Source: Desulfomonile tiedjei (lineage in GTDB: Bacteria; Desulfobacterota; Desulfomonilia; Desulfomonilales; Desulfomonilaceae). Taken from it: a stretch of 64,000 nucleotides of DNA. The DNA lies in assembly GCA_016218715.1 (NCBI GenBank), contig JACRDG010000053.1, positions 62,001 to 126,000 on the forward strand, given 5' to 3'. The notes under the pieces were generated by a model. It did no database searches, was not told where the DNA came from, and worked only from the letters and a program-made list of their open reading frames with translations. The translations under genes and the position numbers were made by a program. Positions 19,052 through 29,300 of this stretch are shown in pieces; the first letter of the stretch is position 1, and every line of letters starts with the position of its first letter.

Positions 19052-19888
19052 TTAAAAGAAGTAGGCGACTTCACCAAACCACCCACCCAGGATTCCGTCC
19101 AGAGTCCGATTCGCGCCGGAAAGCTCGAAGGCCGTCGAACGGTACCCGACCCGCCATGACAGCGCGCCGAGAATGGTCTCGGGGGTCTTAACCCCGGCTG
19201 ATACTGCTACGTCCGTGACCTTGGTATGCGAAACAGCCCACCGCGCGCGAAGCTCCACCACCCCGGAGACGCCGTACCAGGTCGAGATCGGATTGTAGAC
19301 CGCGTGTACTCCCAGGGTCGCCACTTCCTTGCCCTGGAACTTGACACCGCCAGGGGTTTCGTTGGCTTCACTGAAGATCATGGGATACAAGTCTTGATCA
19401 AAATTCAGTCCGATACGGGACATGCCCCACTGATAAAGGTCTGCATCGGCTCCCAGGCGTAATCCCGAGTAGTCGAGCCGGGCCTGCGCCTTCGGGGCTG
19501 CCGGATCGTGCTGGAAGTTGGTCTCGCCTACGATCTCTCGTGGTTCATAGATGCATCGAAACGAGAAACGACCGAACTGGAACCGGACCATTGAGTCGAG
19601 AAAGAGGAAGGTCTGGTCCATCCCGAACGCTTCCTTGAGCCCCCATTCAGACGACGTCGAGGGCATGGTCACTTTGCCGCTCGTCACGCCGACAAAGATG
19701 GGCCTCACCTTGGTCTCCACGTGAAATGCCGGTTGGGAAATGAGCGGGGCATAAGGATTGGCCAAACCGGGAAAATCTTCGGCCCCCGCGGCCGGCAGCG
19801 AACAGCCCAGGACCAGGGCCACTACAAAAACGATCTCCGCGGCCGCGGCGCGGCCCAGGAAGCGATTGCGCCCGGATGTATGCGACAT
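19052..19888 (-). CDS. Predicted outer-membrane beta-barrel protein
   Basis: 278 residues from ATG 19888, preceded by GAGGT. A signal peptide (hydrophobic IVFVVALVLGCSLPAAGA) leads to alternating aromatic and polar strands, ending in an aromatic C-terminal residue pattern (GEVAYFF), typical of outer-membrane barrels. No named family was recognised. It is placed between Wza and Wzc genes but on the opposite strand; a role in polysaccharide export or surface attachment is conceivable but unproved. Confidence 0.6.
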   Translation of the reverse strand: MSHTSGRNRFLGRAAAAEIVFVVALVLGCSLPAAGAEDFPGLANPYAPLISQPAFHVETKVRPIFVGVTSGKVTMPSTSSEWGLKEAFGMDQTFLFLDSMVRFQFGRFSFRCIYEPREIVGETNFQHDPAAPKAQARLDYSGLRLGADADLYQWGMSRIGLNFDQDLYPMIFSEANETPGGVKFQGKEVATLGVHAVYNPISTWYGVSGVVELRARWAVSHTKVTDVAVSAGVKTPETILGALSWRVGYRSTAFELSGANRTLDGILGGWFGEVAYFF

Positions 19889-20180
19889 TATTACCTCATT
19901 ACGCCGAGTTACGTCATAAGCCCGACATACGCCCTCGTCTTTATTGGCTTCCCATTGAAAAGTCAAGCTATTTTAAGGCGATCACGTCGTCAAAGACGTC
20001 AAAAGAATCATCCGTGCCTCCGGCCCGAACGATACTCGGTCCGTCAGCAATCCACTCGGCCATGGCTTGCATCGATGCGCCTTCGGGGAGGTCAGGTCCC
20101 CACGCCGTCCCAGTTCAGATCAGCTCGCGGGCGCACTACCTTTCAGGAGTGGTTTGTCTGACGGAGGAGCCGTGCAGAGA

Positions 20181-21377
20181 TCAATTGGGAGACAGATCGA
20201 GGGGTATCCGAGAGCCGTCGTTGGTAGTGATCACCCCGGACAGGCGCCTGCCGGGCAGTAGTCTGCCGGTAAATCGGTGACCTGAATGGTGGGAAGCCGA
20301 CACACTGCCATCTTCGCCGACCGTTCCGCGGAAATGGTACGTGTCGTCCCCTCCTCCGGGGCCATGGATTCTCAGCACGCCGGAAAGACTGCTCCCCGAC
20401 TGCTGGGCATTCAGCTTGATCCGGCTGCCCAGGTACGTGGCCTCCCAGTTACCGGTAATCGACAGCTTGCTGGCGAAGGGGGTTTCGGCGGAGGGTTGTG
20501 GGTTCCTTGATGCGTCGACAGACCTTTGGCTTGGCCGTACCCCCGGATGTTCCTGGTGGGTGGGGGATGCAGGCGGGGTGTCTTGCGAAGACCCAGGATG
20601 CACGTTGACGTCTAGCTGGAAGCTCCCCTCACTGTTTCCCAGAGCCAGGTCGGGACCGGGTGGAAGTTGGGCAATGCGGTCCTTGGTTCTCTGTTTCCAA
20701 GCAGGATCCGCTTCGACCTGCAACAATGCCTGGAGGGCCTTTTTCGCAGCATGGGGTCTCCCGGCGAGCATATGGGCCGTCCCCAAATTCCATAGTGTTT
20801 CGGGATTCCGATCGTCTTTGCTGAGTGCAGCCTCGAAGTCATTCACCGCAGAAGCGTACCGTTCGAGACCGGTATTGGCCAGTCCCCGTCCCAGGCGAGC
20901 TGCGGATGAGGAAGGGGAGAGTTCCAGGGCCTTGTCAAAATCAATCAGCGCCTTCTCGTAGTCGAGCATGTCGTTAAACATGTCCCCCCGGGCGAGGTAC
21001 GGCACCGGATTTGACGGGCTCAGGGAGATCGCGGAGCCGAAGTCCGCCAGCGCCTTGTCGAATTCACCCACCCGGTGGTAGGCCTGCCCTCTTAACTGGA
21101 AGGCCTCGGGCCCGGCCCCTGTGGAAAGTGCTGCAGACAGAACTCGAATGGCACGAAAATGGTGGCCCCGTTCACATTCTCCCCTTCCCTCTTCCAGGAG
21201 TGCTTGAGCATGAACCGCACGGACTTCGCTTCGTGCTCGATCGAAGGTTCCTTCGGCGAATATTTCTCCCGGTAACCCCCACAGCATACACCAGCCCACC
21301 ATCCCCGCCAGCATGAGAAACCACGGTGGGGACCAGTGCGCGATAGCATCACTATGTCGATATGCAGGTGAAGCCAT
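20181..21377 (-). CDS. Secreted TPR protein with C-terminal beta-rich domain
   Basis: 398 residues. An N-terminal hydrophobic segment (~15-40) is followed by about five TPR units (~55-205, e.g. RGQAYHRVGEFDKALADF). A Pro/Ser-rich linker (~225-300) joins a C-terminal domain beginning ITGNWEATYLGSRIKLNAQQ, which looks like a lipocalin-like or DUF-type beta sandwich with repeated Gly turns. It faces away from wzc (divergent across 21378-21968). A scaffold function in the envelope is inferred from the domain types only. Confidence 0.65.
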   Translation of the reverse strand: MASPAYRHSDAIAHWSPPWFLMLAGMVGWCMLWGLPGEIFAEGTFDRARSEVRAVHAQALLEEGRGECERGHHFRAIRVLSAALSTGAGPEAFQLRGQAYHRVGEFDKALADFGSAISLSPSNPVPYLARGDMFNDMLDYEKALIDFDKALELSPSSSAARLGRGLANTGLERYASAVNDFEAALSKDDRNPETLWNLGTAHMLAGRPHAAKKALQALLQVEADPAWKQRTKDRIAQLPPGPDLALGNSEGSFQLDVNVHPGSSQDTPPASPTHQEHPGVRPSQRSVDASRNPQPSAETPFASKLSITGNWEATYLGSRIKLNAQQSGSSLSGVLRIHGPGGGDDTYHFRGTVGEDGSVSASHHSGHRFTGRLLPGRRLSGVITTNDGSRIPLDLSPN

Positions 21378-21660
21378 ATCGGTTCCATTCGGGTCTTGTT
21401 TACTTCAACATTGTCCTTTGCGAAGCCAGTGCGTTGCGCGACAGACCGTATTGTGGAGAACGGCATGGAGTCGTGCGGTTACGCCTTCGGTGCGGCGGCT
21501 CTCCCAGCGTTCCAACGTGTCGTCGCAACCACGACGTGCCGCACGCCCTCTATACTTCGACCACGGCGTTCGAGTCAAGCCTTCCTCCCCGACAGAGAGG
21601 TTTGAGCATTGCCATCGAGGCTGCTCGCAGAGCAGCAACCTGCACTGATCGGGAAAAAAC

Positions 21661-21689
21661 TTGCATTCGCAGGGTGGCAGATCTATAAT
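21661..21689 (+). promoter_or_regulatory. Near-consensus sigma70 promoter upstream of wzc
   Basis: TTGCAT (21661-21666), 17-base spacer, perfect TATAAT (21684-21689). The predicted start site near 21696 leaves about 270 bases of untranslated leader before the wzc ATG. The -35 element is the same hexamer as at the wza promoter. Confidence 0.6.
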
Positions 21690-21968
21690 ATTTAACTTGG
21701 AGGTAGGCCTGCTGGCTTTTTACGTGCCTCCGCCATGGATATAACCCGATAATGTCACGTGCATGGGTTCTGCCGAACGCCCGCTTGCAAGTGTTCCTGG
21801 GTGCTGCCTGAAGTTAATGCTTTGAATTTGATCGGGCGTCTGTTGTGAAAAGTCAAAATCTTCGGTCCCGCTCTTGGTGGGCAAGAGGGCTCTGGGACTA
21901 CCATAATGATAAGAGGTTGACGACCCGACGCTCAGTCAATCTCCGCAAGAGGGAGATAGCTGTACCAC
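21690..21968 (+). other. Long leader of wzc, no gene recognised
   Basis: About 275 bases lie between the predicted promoter and the wzc start. No coding frame with a good ribosome binding site is seen. I looked for the conserved cores of c-di-GMP riboswitches and did not find them. It could still hold a structured regulatory RNA. Confidence 0.35.
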
Positions 21969-24302
21969 ATGATGAGGAAGGACAAATCGGACGAATTAGC
22001 CCCGGCCAGCGAGAGAAGCGCTGCCCCTGAGCACACCAGGCTGTCATGGCTTCCCACAGGACAGCTCGGCGGTACGACCTATGATCCCCACACGCCCCTG
22101 GAAAGTCCGGAATTCTCTGGCTCGGGAAATGTGGCGGATTACCTTGAGGTCCTGTTCCGGCGCTTCTGGATGATACTGGTGGTGTTTCTTCTGATCCTGG
22201 CCATGTCCGCGCTCTACACGTGGTTGATCACCCCGGTTTACCGTTCCACTGCCACCATCGAGATCGAAAGAGTCAACTGGAAACCTAAACAAACTATGGG
22301 CACACCCGAGCATATGAACTTCCTCGGGTATTTTTCGACGCAGCTACAGATACTGAAATCGAGAGGGCTGGCACAAGATTTTGTTGAGCACGAGAATTTG
22401 ATGGAGACACCAGATGTGGTGCTCAAAGAGTCCAACCTGGCGATGACCCTCCAGAAGTGGGCGGCGGTTCTGTTGGGCCGGATACCGGGTTTCCCGCCCA
22501 CAGCGCTGAAAGACGACGGAGAAGAAGACCTGAAAACGAGGTTGAGCAACGGTCTTGTGCGCAGTGTGGAGGCAACACGCGTCAAGGACACGGATCTTGC
22601 TGAAGTGACCATGGACGCCAACAATGCAGAGCTGGCCCAGAAGTTGTTGCATGGTTACCTCGATTTGTACTTGGAGCGCAATCTCGAGAAGCGGCGCAAT
22701 GAGCATCTCAAGGCTTCGGAGTGGCTCAAGACAGAACTCGAAAAGGTCAGAACGAAATTAATGGCTTCTGAATCGGCGCTCCTCGAGTTCATTACCGAAA
22801 ACGGCATGGTTTCCAAGGATGGTGGATACGGCGAGGTGATGCAGCTGGTGAACAGGTCTCTGGAGCGGGTACGCCAATCCCAGGAGACCAGAATAAAGAT
22901 GGAAGCTTTCCAGAGCCAGCCAGGATCTGAGCCCGTCGGGGTTATGCCTCGAGTGGCCGGAAGTGAATTCGTCCAAGGTCTCAAACAGCAACTCTCCACG
23001 CTTGAATCGGAGTATTCCGACCTCGGGCAGCTCTACGCGCCGAACTCTCCCAAAATGACCATGGTCCGCAGAAAGGTCGAATACCTGCGAGACAAGATTT
23101 CCGAGGCGGAAACGAGCGCCGTGAGTTCGGCATTGGATCAGGTCAAGAATGAAGAAAAGCGCTTCAAGGGCGCTCTTGATGAGGCGAAGAAGGAAGCCGC
23201 CCGCATCAACTCCCTAGAGGCGAGGCTGGCCCTGCTCAAGAAAGATGTGGACGCGGACCGGAAGTTCTATAATATTCTCCTGAGAGAATACAAGGAGATG
23301 GATATCAGGGCCGGGACCCTGTTCAACAACATCAGCATCGTCGATCCTCCGAGGAAACCGATTGAGCCGATAAAACCCAAGGCTGCCTTCAACTTGCTCC
23401 TGGGATCGCTCATCGGACTCTTTGCCGGTGTCTTTGCTGCGTTCATTGCGGAGAGCATGGATCACACAATTCGCTCGCCGCGAGATATCGACACCGCCGT
23501 GGGAACGAAGCGCCTGGGAATCGTGCCTGACTTGGCAGGAGTCCCACTTCGGGGCCGGAACGGCTCCGGGCAGGAGTTCGAGCTGCTTGCCCATGACGAT
23601 CCGCGCTCGCCCATGTCCGATGCCATTAAGAATATTCAGACTTCCCTGTTTCTGGCCCATCCCACGGACCAGATCCGATCCATGATCGTCTCCAGTGCCA
23701 CCCCGAGCGAAGGCAAGACGCTGATATCGGTCTCCATCGCAACGATTCTCAGTGCAGGGAACAACAAGAAGACCTTGCTCGTGGACGCGGATCTGCGAAA
23801 ACCCCGCATTCACAGAGTCTTCGGCCGCAACGGGACCGGGCCAGGACTGAGTACCATCCTCACCAGAGAAAGCGTGAAGTTGAAGGAAGTGCTCAATGCG
23901 TCCCGCATTCCACGCTTTTACTACATTACGTCCGGTCCCGTGCCCGAGGACCCCGTTTCGCTGCTCAAGTCGGAACGCATGAGCCTGCTCATGAGCCATC
24001 TACAGAAGATTTTCGATTTCATCGTATTCGATTCGCCACCGGTCCTCGGCTTCTCCGATGCGCAGATACTCTGCCGACACACCGACGGGATGATCATGGT
24101 TGCCAAGCAGGGGCACGTCGCGAGGGAAGAACTTCGGGAGGCGATGAACTCCGTGGCGTCGATCCACGGTGGACGGATCCTGGGGATTGTTCTGAATAAA
24201 GCCCATCCCCGGAGGGGCGGATACGGGTACGGCTACGGCGGCTATTACTATTCCCGCAATCGCAAGTACTATCACTACTACCAAAGGTCAGCCGAGGGGT
24301 AA
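21969..24302 (+). CDS. Polysaccharide co-polymerase / BY-type tyrosine autokinase (Wzc family)
   Basis: 777 residues. Wzz domain with membrane helix ~70-90 (ILVVFLLILAMSALYTW after a short cytoplasmic lead), a long periplasmic coiled-coil part (~170-460) and a second membrane helix (~475-497). The cytoplasmic kinase has Walker A SATPSEGKT, Walker A' VDADLRKPR and Walker B FIVFDSPP. The last ~30 residues hold ten Tyr in clusters, the usual autophosphorylation tail. It would drive polymerisation and export with Wza and be reset by the PHP phosphatase at 16782. ATG codons at 21969 and 21972 are equivalent choices. Confidence 0.93.
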   Translation: MMRKDKSDELAPASERSAAPEHTRLSWLPTGQLGGTTYDPHTPLESPEFSGSGNVADYLEVLFRRFWMILVVFLLILAMSALYTWLITPVYRSTATIEIERVNWKPKQTMGTPEHMNFLGYFSTQLQILKSRGLAQDFVEHENLMETPDVVLKESNLAMTLQKWAAVLLGRIPGFPPTALKDDGEEDLKTRLSNGLVRSVEATRVKDTDLAEVTMDANNAELAQKLLHGYLDLYLERNLEKRRNEHLKASEWLKTELEKVRTKLMASESALLEFITENGMVSKDGGYGEVMQLVNRSLERVRQSQETRIKMEAFQSQPGSEPVGVMPRVAGSEFVQGLKQQLSTLESEYSDLGQLYAPNSPKMTMVRRKVEYLRDKISEAETSAVSSALDQVKNEEKRFKGALDEAKKEAARINSLEARLALLKKDVDADRKFYNILLREYKEMDIRAGTLFNNISIVDPPRKPIEPIKPKAAFNLLLGSLIGLFAGVFAAFIAESMDHTIRSPRDIDTAVGTKRLGIVPDLAGVPLRGRNGSGQEFELLAHDDPRSPMSDAIKNIQTSLFLAHPTDQIRSMIVSSATPSEGKTLISVSIATILSAGNNKKTLLVDADLRKPRIHRVFGRNGTGPGLSTILTRESVKLKEVLNASRIPRFYYITSGPVPEDPVSLLKSERMSLLMSHLQKIFDFIVFDSPPVLGFSDAQILCRHTDGMIMVAKQGHVAREELREAMNSVASIHGGRILGIVLNKAHPRRGGYGYGYGGYYYSRNRKYYHYYQRSAEG

Positions 24303-24349
24303 GGTTCTTTCCGGCCCGGCGAGGGAGCCCACTTGATGGGAACAGCGGG

Positions 24350-25426
24350 TCACGCGAGCCTGGTGAAGTAGTTCGCCATCTGATAATCCGGGAGGATTCG
24401 TTCCACCGTTCCCTTCTCCAGAGCGGCCAACGGCATGGTGGGGTCGGTACAGTTATTGATTTCCTGAACCACCGTAATGCCGCCGTGCTTCTTGATTTCC
24501 ATCAGTCCCGCTCCACCGTCGCGCCCTACCCCACTCAGGATCACTCCTACAGTCCGGGACCCCGCAGCGGCAGCTACAGTCTTGAACATCACGTCCACCG
24601 CTCCTTCGTTTCCGGCAGACGGATCCGTCGGGGAAGGGGTTGCTCCTCGAAAGAAGAGTTGCCCGGCGCCATTGGTGCCCAGACTGAGGCAGTGTTCCGC
24701 GGAGCAGATGTAACAGACCCCCTTCTCTACCGTCTTACCGGCCAGGCCCGCGACGACCGGGATCTGCGAGTGAACGCCGAGAAAGGAGACGAAGAGTTCC
24801 AAGTACCTCGCTGCCATCTGGATGACTGCCACCACCACACCCGAGAAATTCTCCGGGAGCGCGGGGAGTATCCGCAGCAGCGTGTAATGGCCACCTGTAC
24901 CTGACCCGAGCACGAAGAAGTGCGTCGTGTCGTCGGGGCTGCCGAGGCCTCGTTTTCTTGAACTGTGGAAGCTGTTGGCGATCCTGATGTACCGTAACCT
25001 TTCGCGACTCACCCCCGCGGCACGTTTCACTTTGGCAACAATCTCGGCTTTCTGCACTGCCAGATCAACGTCTTCCCGACGCGACGGTTTGGCCACGACA
25101 TCGAACGCACCGAACTTGAATGCGTCGAATGTGGCTCGAGCCCCCTCGGTGGTCAGGGCACTGATCATGACAGCCGGTGTAGCCTGTTTAATCATAATGT
25201 GTTTGAGCGCGGTGATACCGTTCATGGTAGGCATCTCGACGTCAAGGGTCACTACATCCGGTTTCAGGTCATTCACCATGGAGAGCGCCTCCCTGCCGTC
25301 TTTGGCGCGGCCCACCACCTCGATCCCGCCGGCATTCGTGAGAATGTTGCTAATCTGTCGGCTCATGAGGACAGAATCATCAACTACCAAGACCCGAATC
25401 TTTTGTTCTCCCGATCGGTTGTCCAT
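24350..25426 (-). CDS. Receiver-CheB-like protein with degenerate methylesterase site
   Basis: 358 residues. The receiver (~10-125) looks functional: Asp16-Asp17, phospho-acceptor Asp62 (TLDVEMPTMNG), Lys113. The C-terminal domain (~168-358) follows the CheB methylesterase fold, but the catalytic serine position of the ASTGG motif is Gly176 (GSGTGG), and the catalytic histidine of the QHM motif is missing (IQMAA near 203). Only the catalytic aspartate region (GVGRDGG, Asp303) is kept. It probably does not demethylate receptors and may be a phosphorylation-controlled binding or signalling output. Last gene of the chemosensory cluster. Confidence 0.85.
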   Translation of the reverse strand: MDNRSGEQKIRVLVVDDSVLMSRQISNILTNAGGIEVVGRAKDGREALSMVNDLKPDVVTLDVEMPTMNGITALKHIMIKQATPAVMISALTTEGARATFDAFKFGAFDVVAKPSRREDVDLAVQKAEIVAKVKRAAGVSRERLRYIRIANSFHSSRKRGLGSPDDTTHFFVLGSGTGGHYTLLRILPALPENFSGVVVAVIQMAARYLELFVSFLGVHSQIPVVAGLAGKTVEKGVCYICSAEHCLSLGTNGAGQLFFRGATPSPTDPSAGNEGAVDVMFKTVAAAAGSRTVGVILSGVGRDGGAGLMEIKKHGGITVVQEINNCTDPTMPLAALEKGTVERILPDYQMANYFTRLA

Positions 25427-25555
25427 CGTCTCCGCCCTCAGGTCGGGTCGCTCTCGGCTGCCACGCGCGCAGTCCTGTTTCTTATTCTAGCCCATACGTT
25501 ATGAAACCCGGATGGCTCGCTCTTGTTCTTTGTCACGCTGCCGGAGGCCGCGCGT

Positions 25556-26335
25556 TCACGTTGCCGTCGTATCCCGCAGTATTTCTCTGGCCAATTGGAT
25601 GTACGCCTTTGCGCCGGGCGATTGCATGTCGTACGCGATGACGGGTTCTTGTCGAAAGGGGACTTCCGCCAAGCGCGGGTCTCTGGGAACCAGGGTTCGA
25701 AAGACGTGATGCTTCAGGTATTGCCGAACCTCCTGAACCACTCGTACCGTGAAGCCGGCCTTCTTGTCAGCCATTGTCAGCAAGAAACCGAAAATTCCGA
25801 GCTTTGCGTTGTAGAGCCTCTTTACCTCCAGTGCCGCCTTCAGCACTCGCCCCACGGTCCCCATCGACGCGTATTCGCACTGGATCGGAACCATATAGGA
25901 ATCCACCGTGGCCAGAGCTGCATAGGTAGGATTATCCAGCCGCGGGGGGGTATCGATGAAGATGAAATCGTACGAAGGTTTGAGTTGCGTCAGGACTCGG
26001 CCAACGACCGCCATATTATTGTGCAAGATGGTCAGGTATTCCGTTTCTTCGGCCATGGTCTGGATGTTGGTCGGAACGACCCACAGCCGGGGAAGCCGAG
26101 GGTGCACCGGATGGACGACATCGGCGGGGGACGCGCTGTCGCGCAGGACATCTATCAGACCGGCTCCTTTGTTCGGACCATCCAGTCCCACACACTTGGC
26201 CAGCCCACATTGCGGATCCAACTCGACCAGCAGCACTTTTTGCTTCAGGGCGGAGAGACATGCCCCAAGATTCACGGCGGTAGAGGTTTTGCCGACCCCT
26301 CCCTTTTGGCTGACTATTGCTATGAGCTGGCCCAT
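25556..26335 (-). CDS. ParA/MinD-family ATPase of the chemosensory cluster
   Basis: 259 residues. Deviant Walker A KGGVGKT (11-17), Walker A' LVELDPQ and Walker B FIFIDTPPRL identify a ParA-type ATPase. No ParB or centromere lies here; in chemosensory loci such ATPases (ParC or PpfA type) position receptor arrays in the cell. It sits 43 bp after the CheA gene and 129 bp before the CheB-like gene on the same strand, so array placement or segregation is the likely role. Confidence 0.85.
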   Translation of the reverse strand: MGQLIAIVSQKGGVGKTSTAVNLGACLSALKQKVLLVELDPQCGLAKCVGLDGPNKGAGLIDVLRDSASPADVVHPVHPRLPRLWVVPTNIQTMAEETEYLTILHNNMAVVGRVLTQLKPSYDFIFIDTPPRLDNPTYAALATVDSYMVPIQCEYASMGTVGRVLKAALEVKRLYNAKLGIFGFLLTMADKKAGFTVRVVQEVRQYLKHHVFRTLVPRDPRLAEVPFRQEPVIAYDMQSPGAKAYIQLAREILRDTTAT

Positions 26336-26378
26336 GGCTTCACGATCCTCTTAGATAAATGTCCAAGATGTCATGGCG

Positions 26379-29300
26379 TTATCCGCGTTCAGAGCTTGCG
26401 GAGGTGTATCTTGTCCCTCCGAGTATGGAGGCCTGCCTCTGCTGCGAGATGATGTCTTCAACGAGTTCCGTGACATCAAGGACAAGGGCAATAGTGCCGT
26501 CACCCAGGATGGTGGAACCTGCCAGCCCCCGGTTCTTGAAGACATGTTCGGCAAGAGGCTTGATTACCACATCCTGCTCGCCGATCAACTCCTCCACCAG
26601 GAAACCCATCGACCGGTTCCCCGCGGTTGCAAGCACCAGGAACCTGGGGAGCTTGGAACTATAGGTTTGCTTCAGGTTGAAGATTTCGTTGATTCTGAGG
26701 ACCGGAATGGTCTCCTCTCTAAACTTGATCACCTCGAAGCCCTCGATGGTGGTGATTTCGTGTGGGGATATCTGGACAATCTCCCGCACCGAAGTGAGAG
26801 GAATTGCGAACACGTGATTCAGACTTCGAATCAACAGGGTCTGGATGATAGCCAGGGTGAGCGGTATCTTTATCGAGATCCGGGTACCGACGGTCTCCCA
26901 GGATTCTATGTCAATATGGCCGTTGATCTTCTCCACGTCCTTCTTCACCACGTCCATTCCGACGCCGCGCCCGGACGTTCGCGTGACGGACTTACTCGTG
27001 GAGAACCCGGGTATGAAGAGGAAATTGTACACCTCCTGCGGCGACAGGTTGGCGGATTCTTGCGGCTCGATCAGGCGGTTCTCCAGCGCCTTGGCCAGCA
27101 CCGCGTCGGTGTCGATGCCAGCGCCGTCGTCCTCGACGTCAATACTGACGAGGTTCCCCTGGGAATACGCGCGCAGGACGATCAGCCCTTCTTCAGGCTT
27201 TCCCGCGACCTTACGGGCTTCCTTGCTTTCAATGCCGTGATCCACCGCGTTCCGTATCAGGTGAACGAGCGGGTTGTAGATCTGCTCAATGACTCTCTTG
27301 TCTACTTCGGTGTCTGCGCCGTGGACTTCCAGGTTAACTGTCTTGCCCACTCTCCGAGACAGGTCTCTGATGAGACGGGGCATTCTGTTGAAGAGTTGGC
27401 CCACCGGCAACATGCGGAGTTTCATGACCCCTTCCTGAATGTCGGTAGCCACTCTACCCAGAGCAATGGATGCTTCTCCGACCTTCAGCGCCAGGTCCTT
27501 GATTCCCTGGATCTCTTTCTTACCCACTCCCCCTATGCTCGTGAGAGACCGATGAAAGACCTTGAGGTCCAGCGACAGCTGCTCGACGTACGATCGGTTC
27601 ACCACGAGTTCGCCCACCTGATTCAGGAGGGTGTCTACCTTGGACGCGTCCACGCGCATGGTCTTCACGAGTGGGCCGTCTCCTGCCTCGCGGCTGAGCA
27701 GCGGGTCAGCGTACTTCATGGGCTCGGACGCGGCAGAGGCAGAGGTTGCCTCCCCGGCCGCAGTCGGCCTTTCCGAGGTTCGGGCCGCAGCAGCGGCGAC
27801 CGACTCCGGCTCCCTTACCGGAGGTTTTGCCGCCGGAGCCACGCCAGATTTCGGCGGCACATGCTCGGGGGCTTTGCCGACGACAGGCCGGGCGGCAGCG
27901 GCTTGTGCCTGCGCGACGGCCTCGGCAACCTCCGTGCCCCGCGCCATGACCCCTCCCAGGGCGGCAGACGGGGGTGCGGGTATTTCTGCCTGCCGGGCGG
28001 CGGGCACCCTGGTCTCAAACGCCGCTTCCGGTACTGGAGCAGGACGCACTGCATCAGGGCTCAAGGCAAGTTGCAGGTCGCCCAGAAAGCTCTGAAACTT
28101 GCGGGAATTGTCCTCCATGAACGCGAAGGTGCTTGGAGTGGCGGTCGCTAATTGCTCCGACGCGGCGAGTGTATCTTCGTACCATTCGTCGAGGAAGCTC
28201 GCGAGCTTCTGATAGTCCATGTACGTGGATGACGAGCGGATAGACCTGATCAGTTCCGCAGCCAGGTCGACCTCATCCCTACCGAATTCACCTTCTCCTA
28301 TTTTCGCGACCAGCGGGCGGAGCTTGTCGAGGATCTCCAATCCGTAGCTCATGAATATCTCTATGATCTCTCGATCGGCGCCCTCCCCCATGACGTCCTG
28401 TGCCTCAATGAGGTCGCTTGAAAACTGCAGCGCCCCGGATCCGGCCGCAACTTCAGCCTGGGCCCGGCCGCGGGTGAAGCCGGTCTCGAATTCCTTGAGA
28501 AGTTCCTCGTCCACATCGGCCAACATGGAATGCTCGCGAGGCCCTGGCGCAGGTGTCCACAGCGATGGCCCGACAGGAGCAGCGACAGCGGGGGTCGGTC
28601 CCGAGACGCCGACGGTGACTCCAGGGCCCTGATCGGCAGCGGGCTCGACCGGCCCAGGGGCTCCAGCACCCGGAAACGGAAACGGTGTTTCAGGCACCAT
28701 TTCTGTAGGCTCTTCCTCGGCCGCGCGATCCACGCCGAGGTAGGTCTCGGCTTCGGCTGCTGCCGCTTCCATGGCTGCGGAAAGCACGTCCGATTCTCCC
28801 GGCGCCTCGGCCGGACGCTCAGCCAGCGGGAAGAGGCTTTCAGGATAGTACGCACGCAATTCGTACAGCAGCGAGCGCAACTCATCGACCTGCTCACCCG
28901 GTAGCGCATCGACTTCAGGATCGATCGCGGCAAGGGTGTTCTCAATGGCCTCCAGTAAGGACGCGGCCTCGAACATTCCCATTTCCGCGTAGGAGAGCCT
29001 TACTGTTTCCACCACCCCGAGCACCTGAGGCACAATCTCGCTCGGCCTGAAGAATCCATCCTGGAAATCGTCCAGGTACAGGGAAATGGTCAGCAGGTGA
29101 GGTACCGTGGCTTCCAGCGTGTCGCCGGCAGCGGCAACGGGAACCTCTGCCGGTTCCTCGTCCCCTCGCTCAACCTGTGTCGCTTCCGTTTCTTCCGTAC
29201 CAAGGAATTCTTCCTCTTCTTCGACTATGGCCCCGAAAGAAGGTTCAGAAAGATCTTCCTCGAACTCGTCAGCCTCTGCCAGTTCTTCGTCGTATTCCCT

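Noticed and set aside
21690-21968. c-di-GMP riboswitch in the wzc leader
   Set aside because: The conserved core motifs of known c-di-GMP riboswitches are not present.
26373-28151. 592-codon plus-strand frame
   Set aside because: Antisense to cheA; arises from high GC codon use in the real gene.
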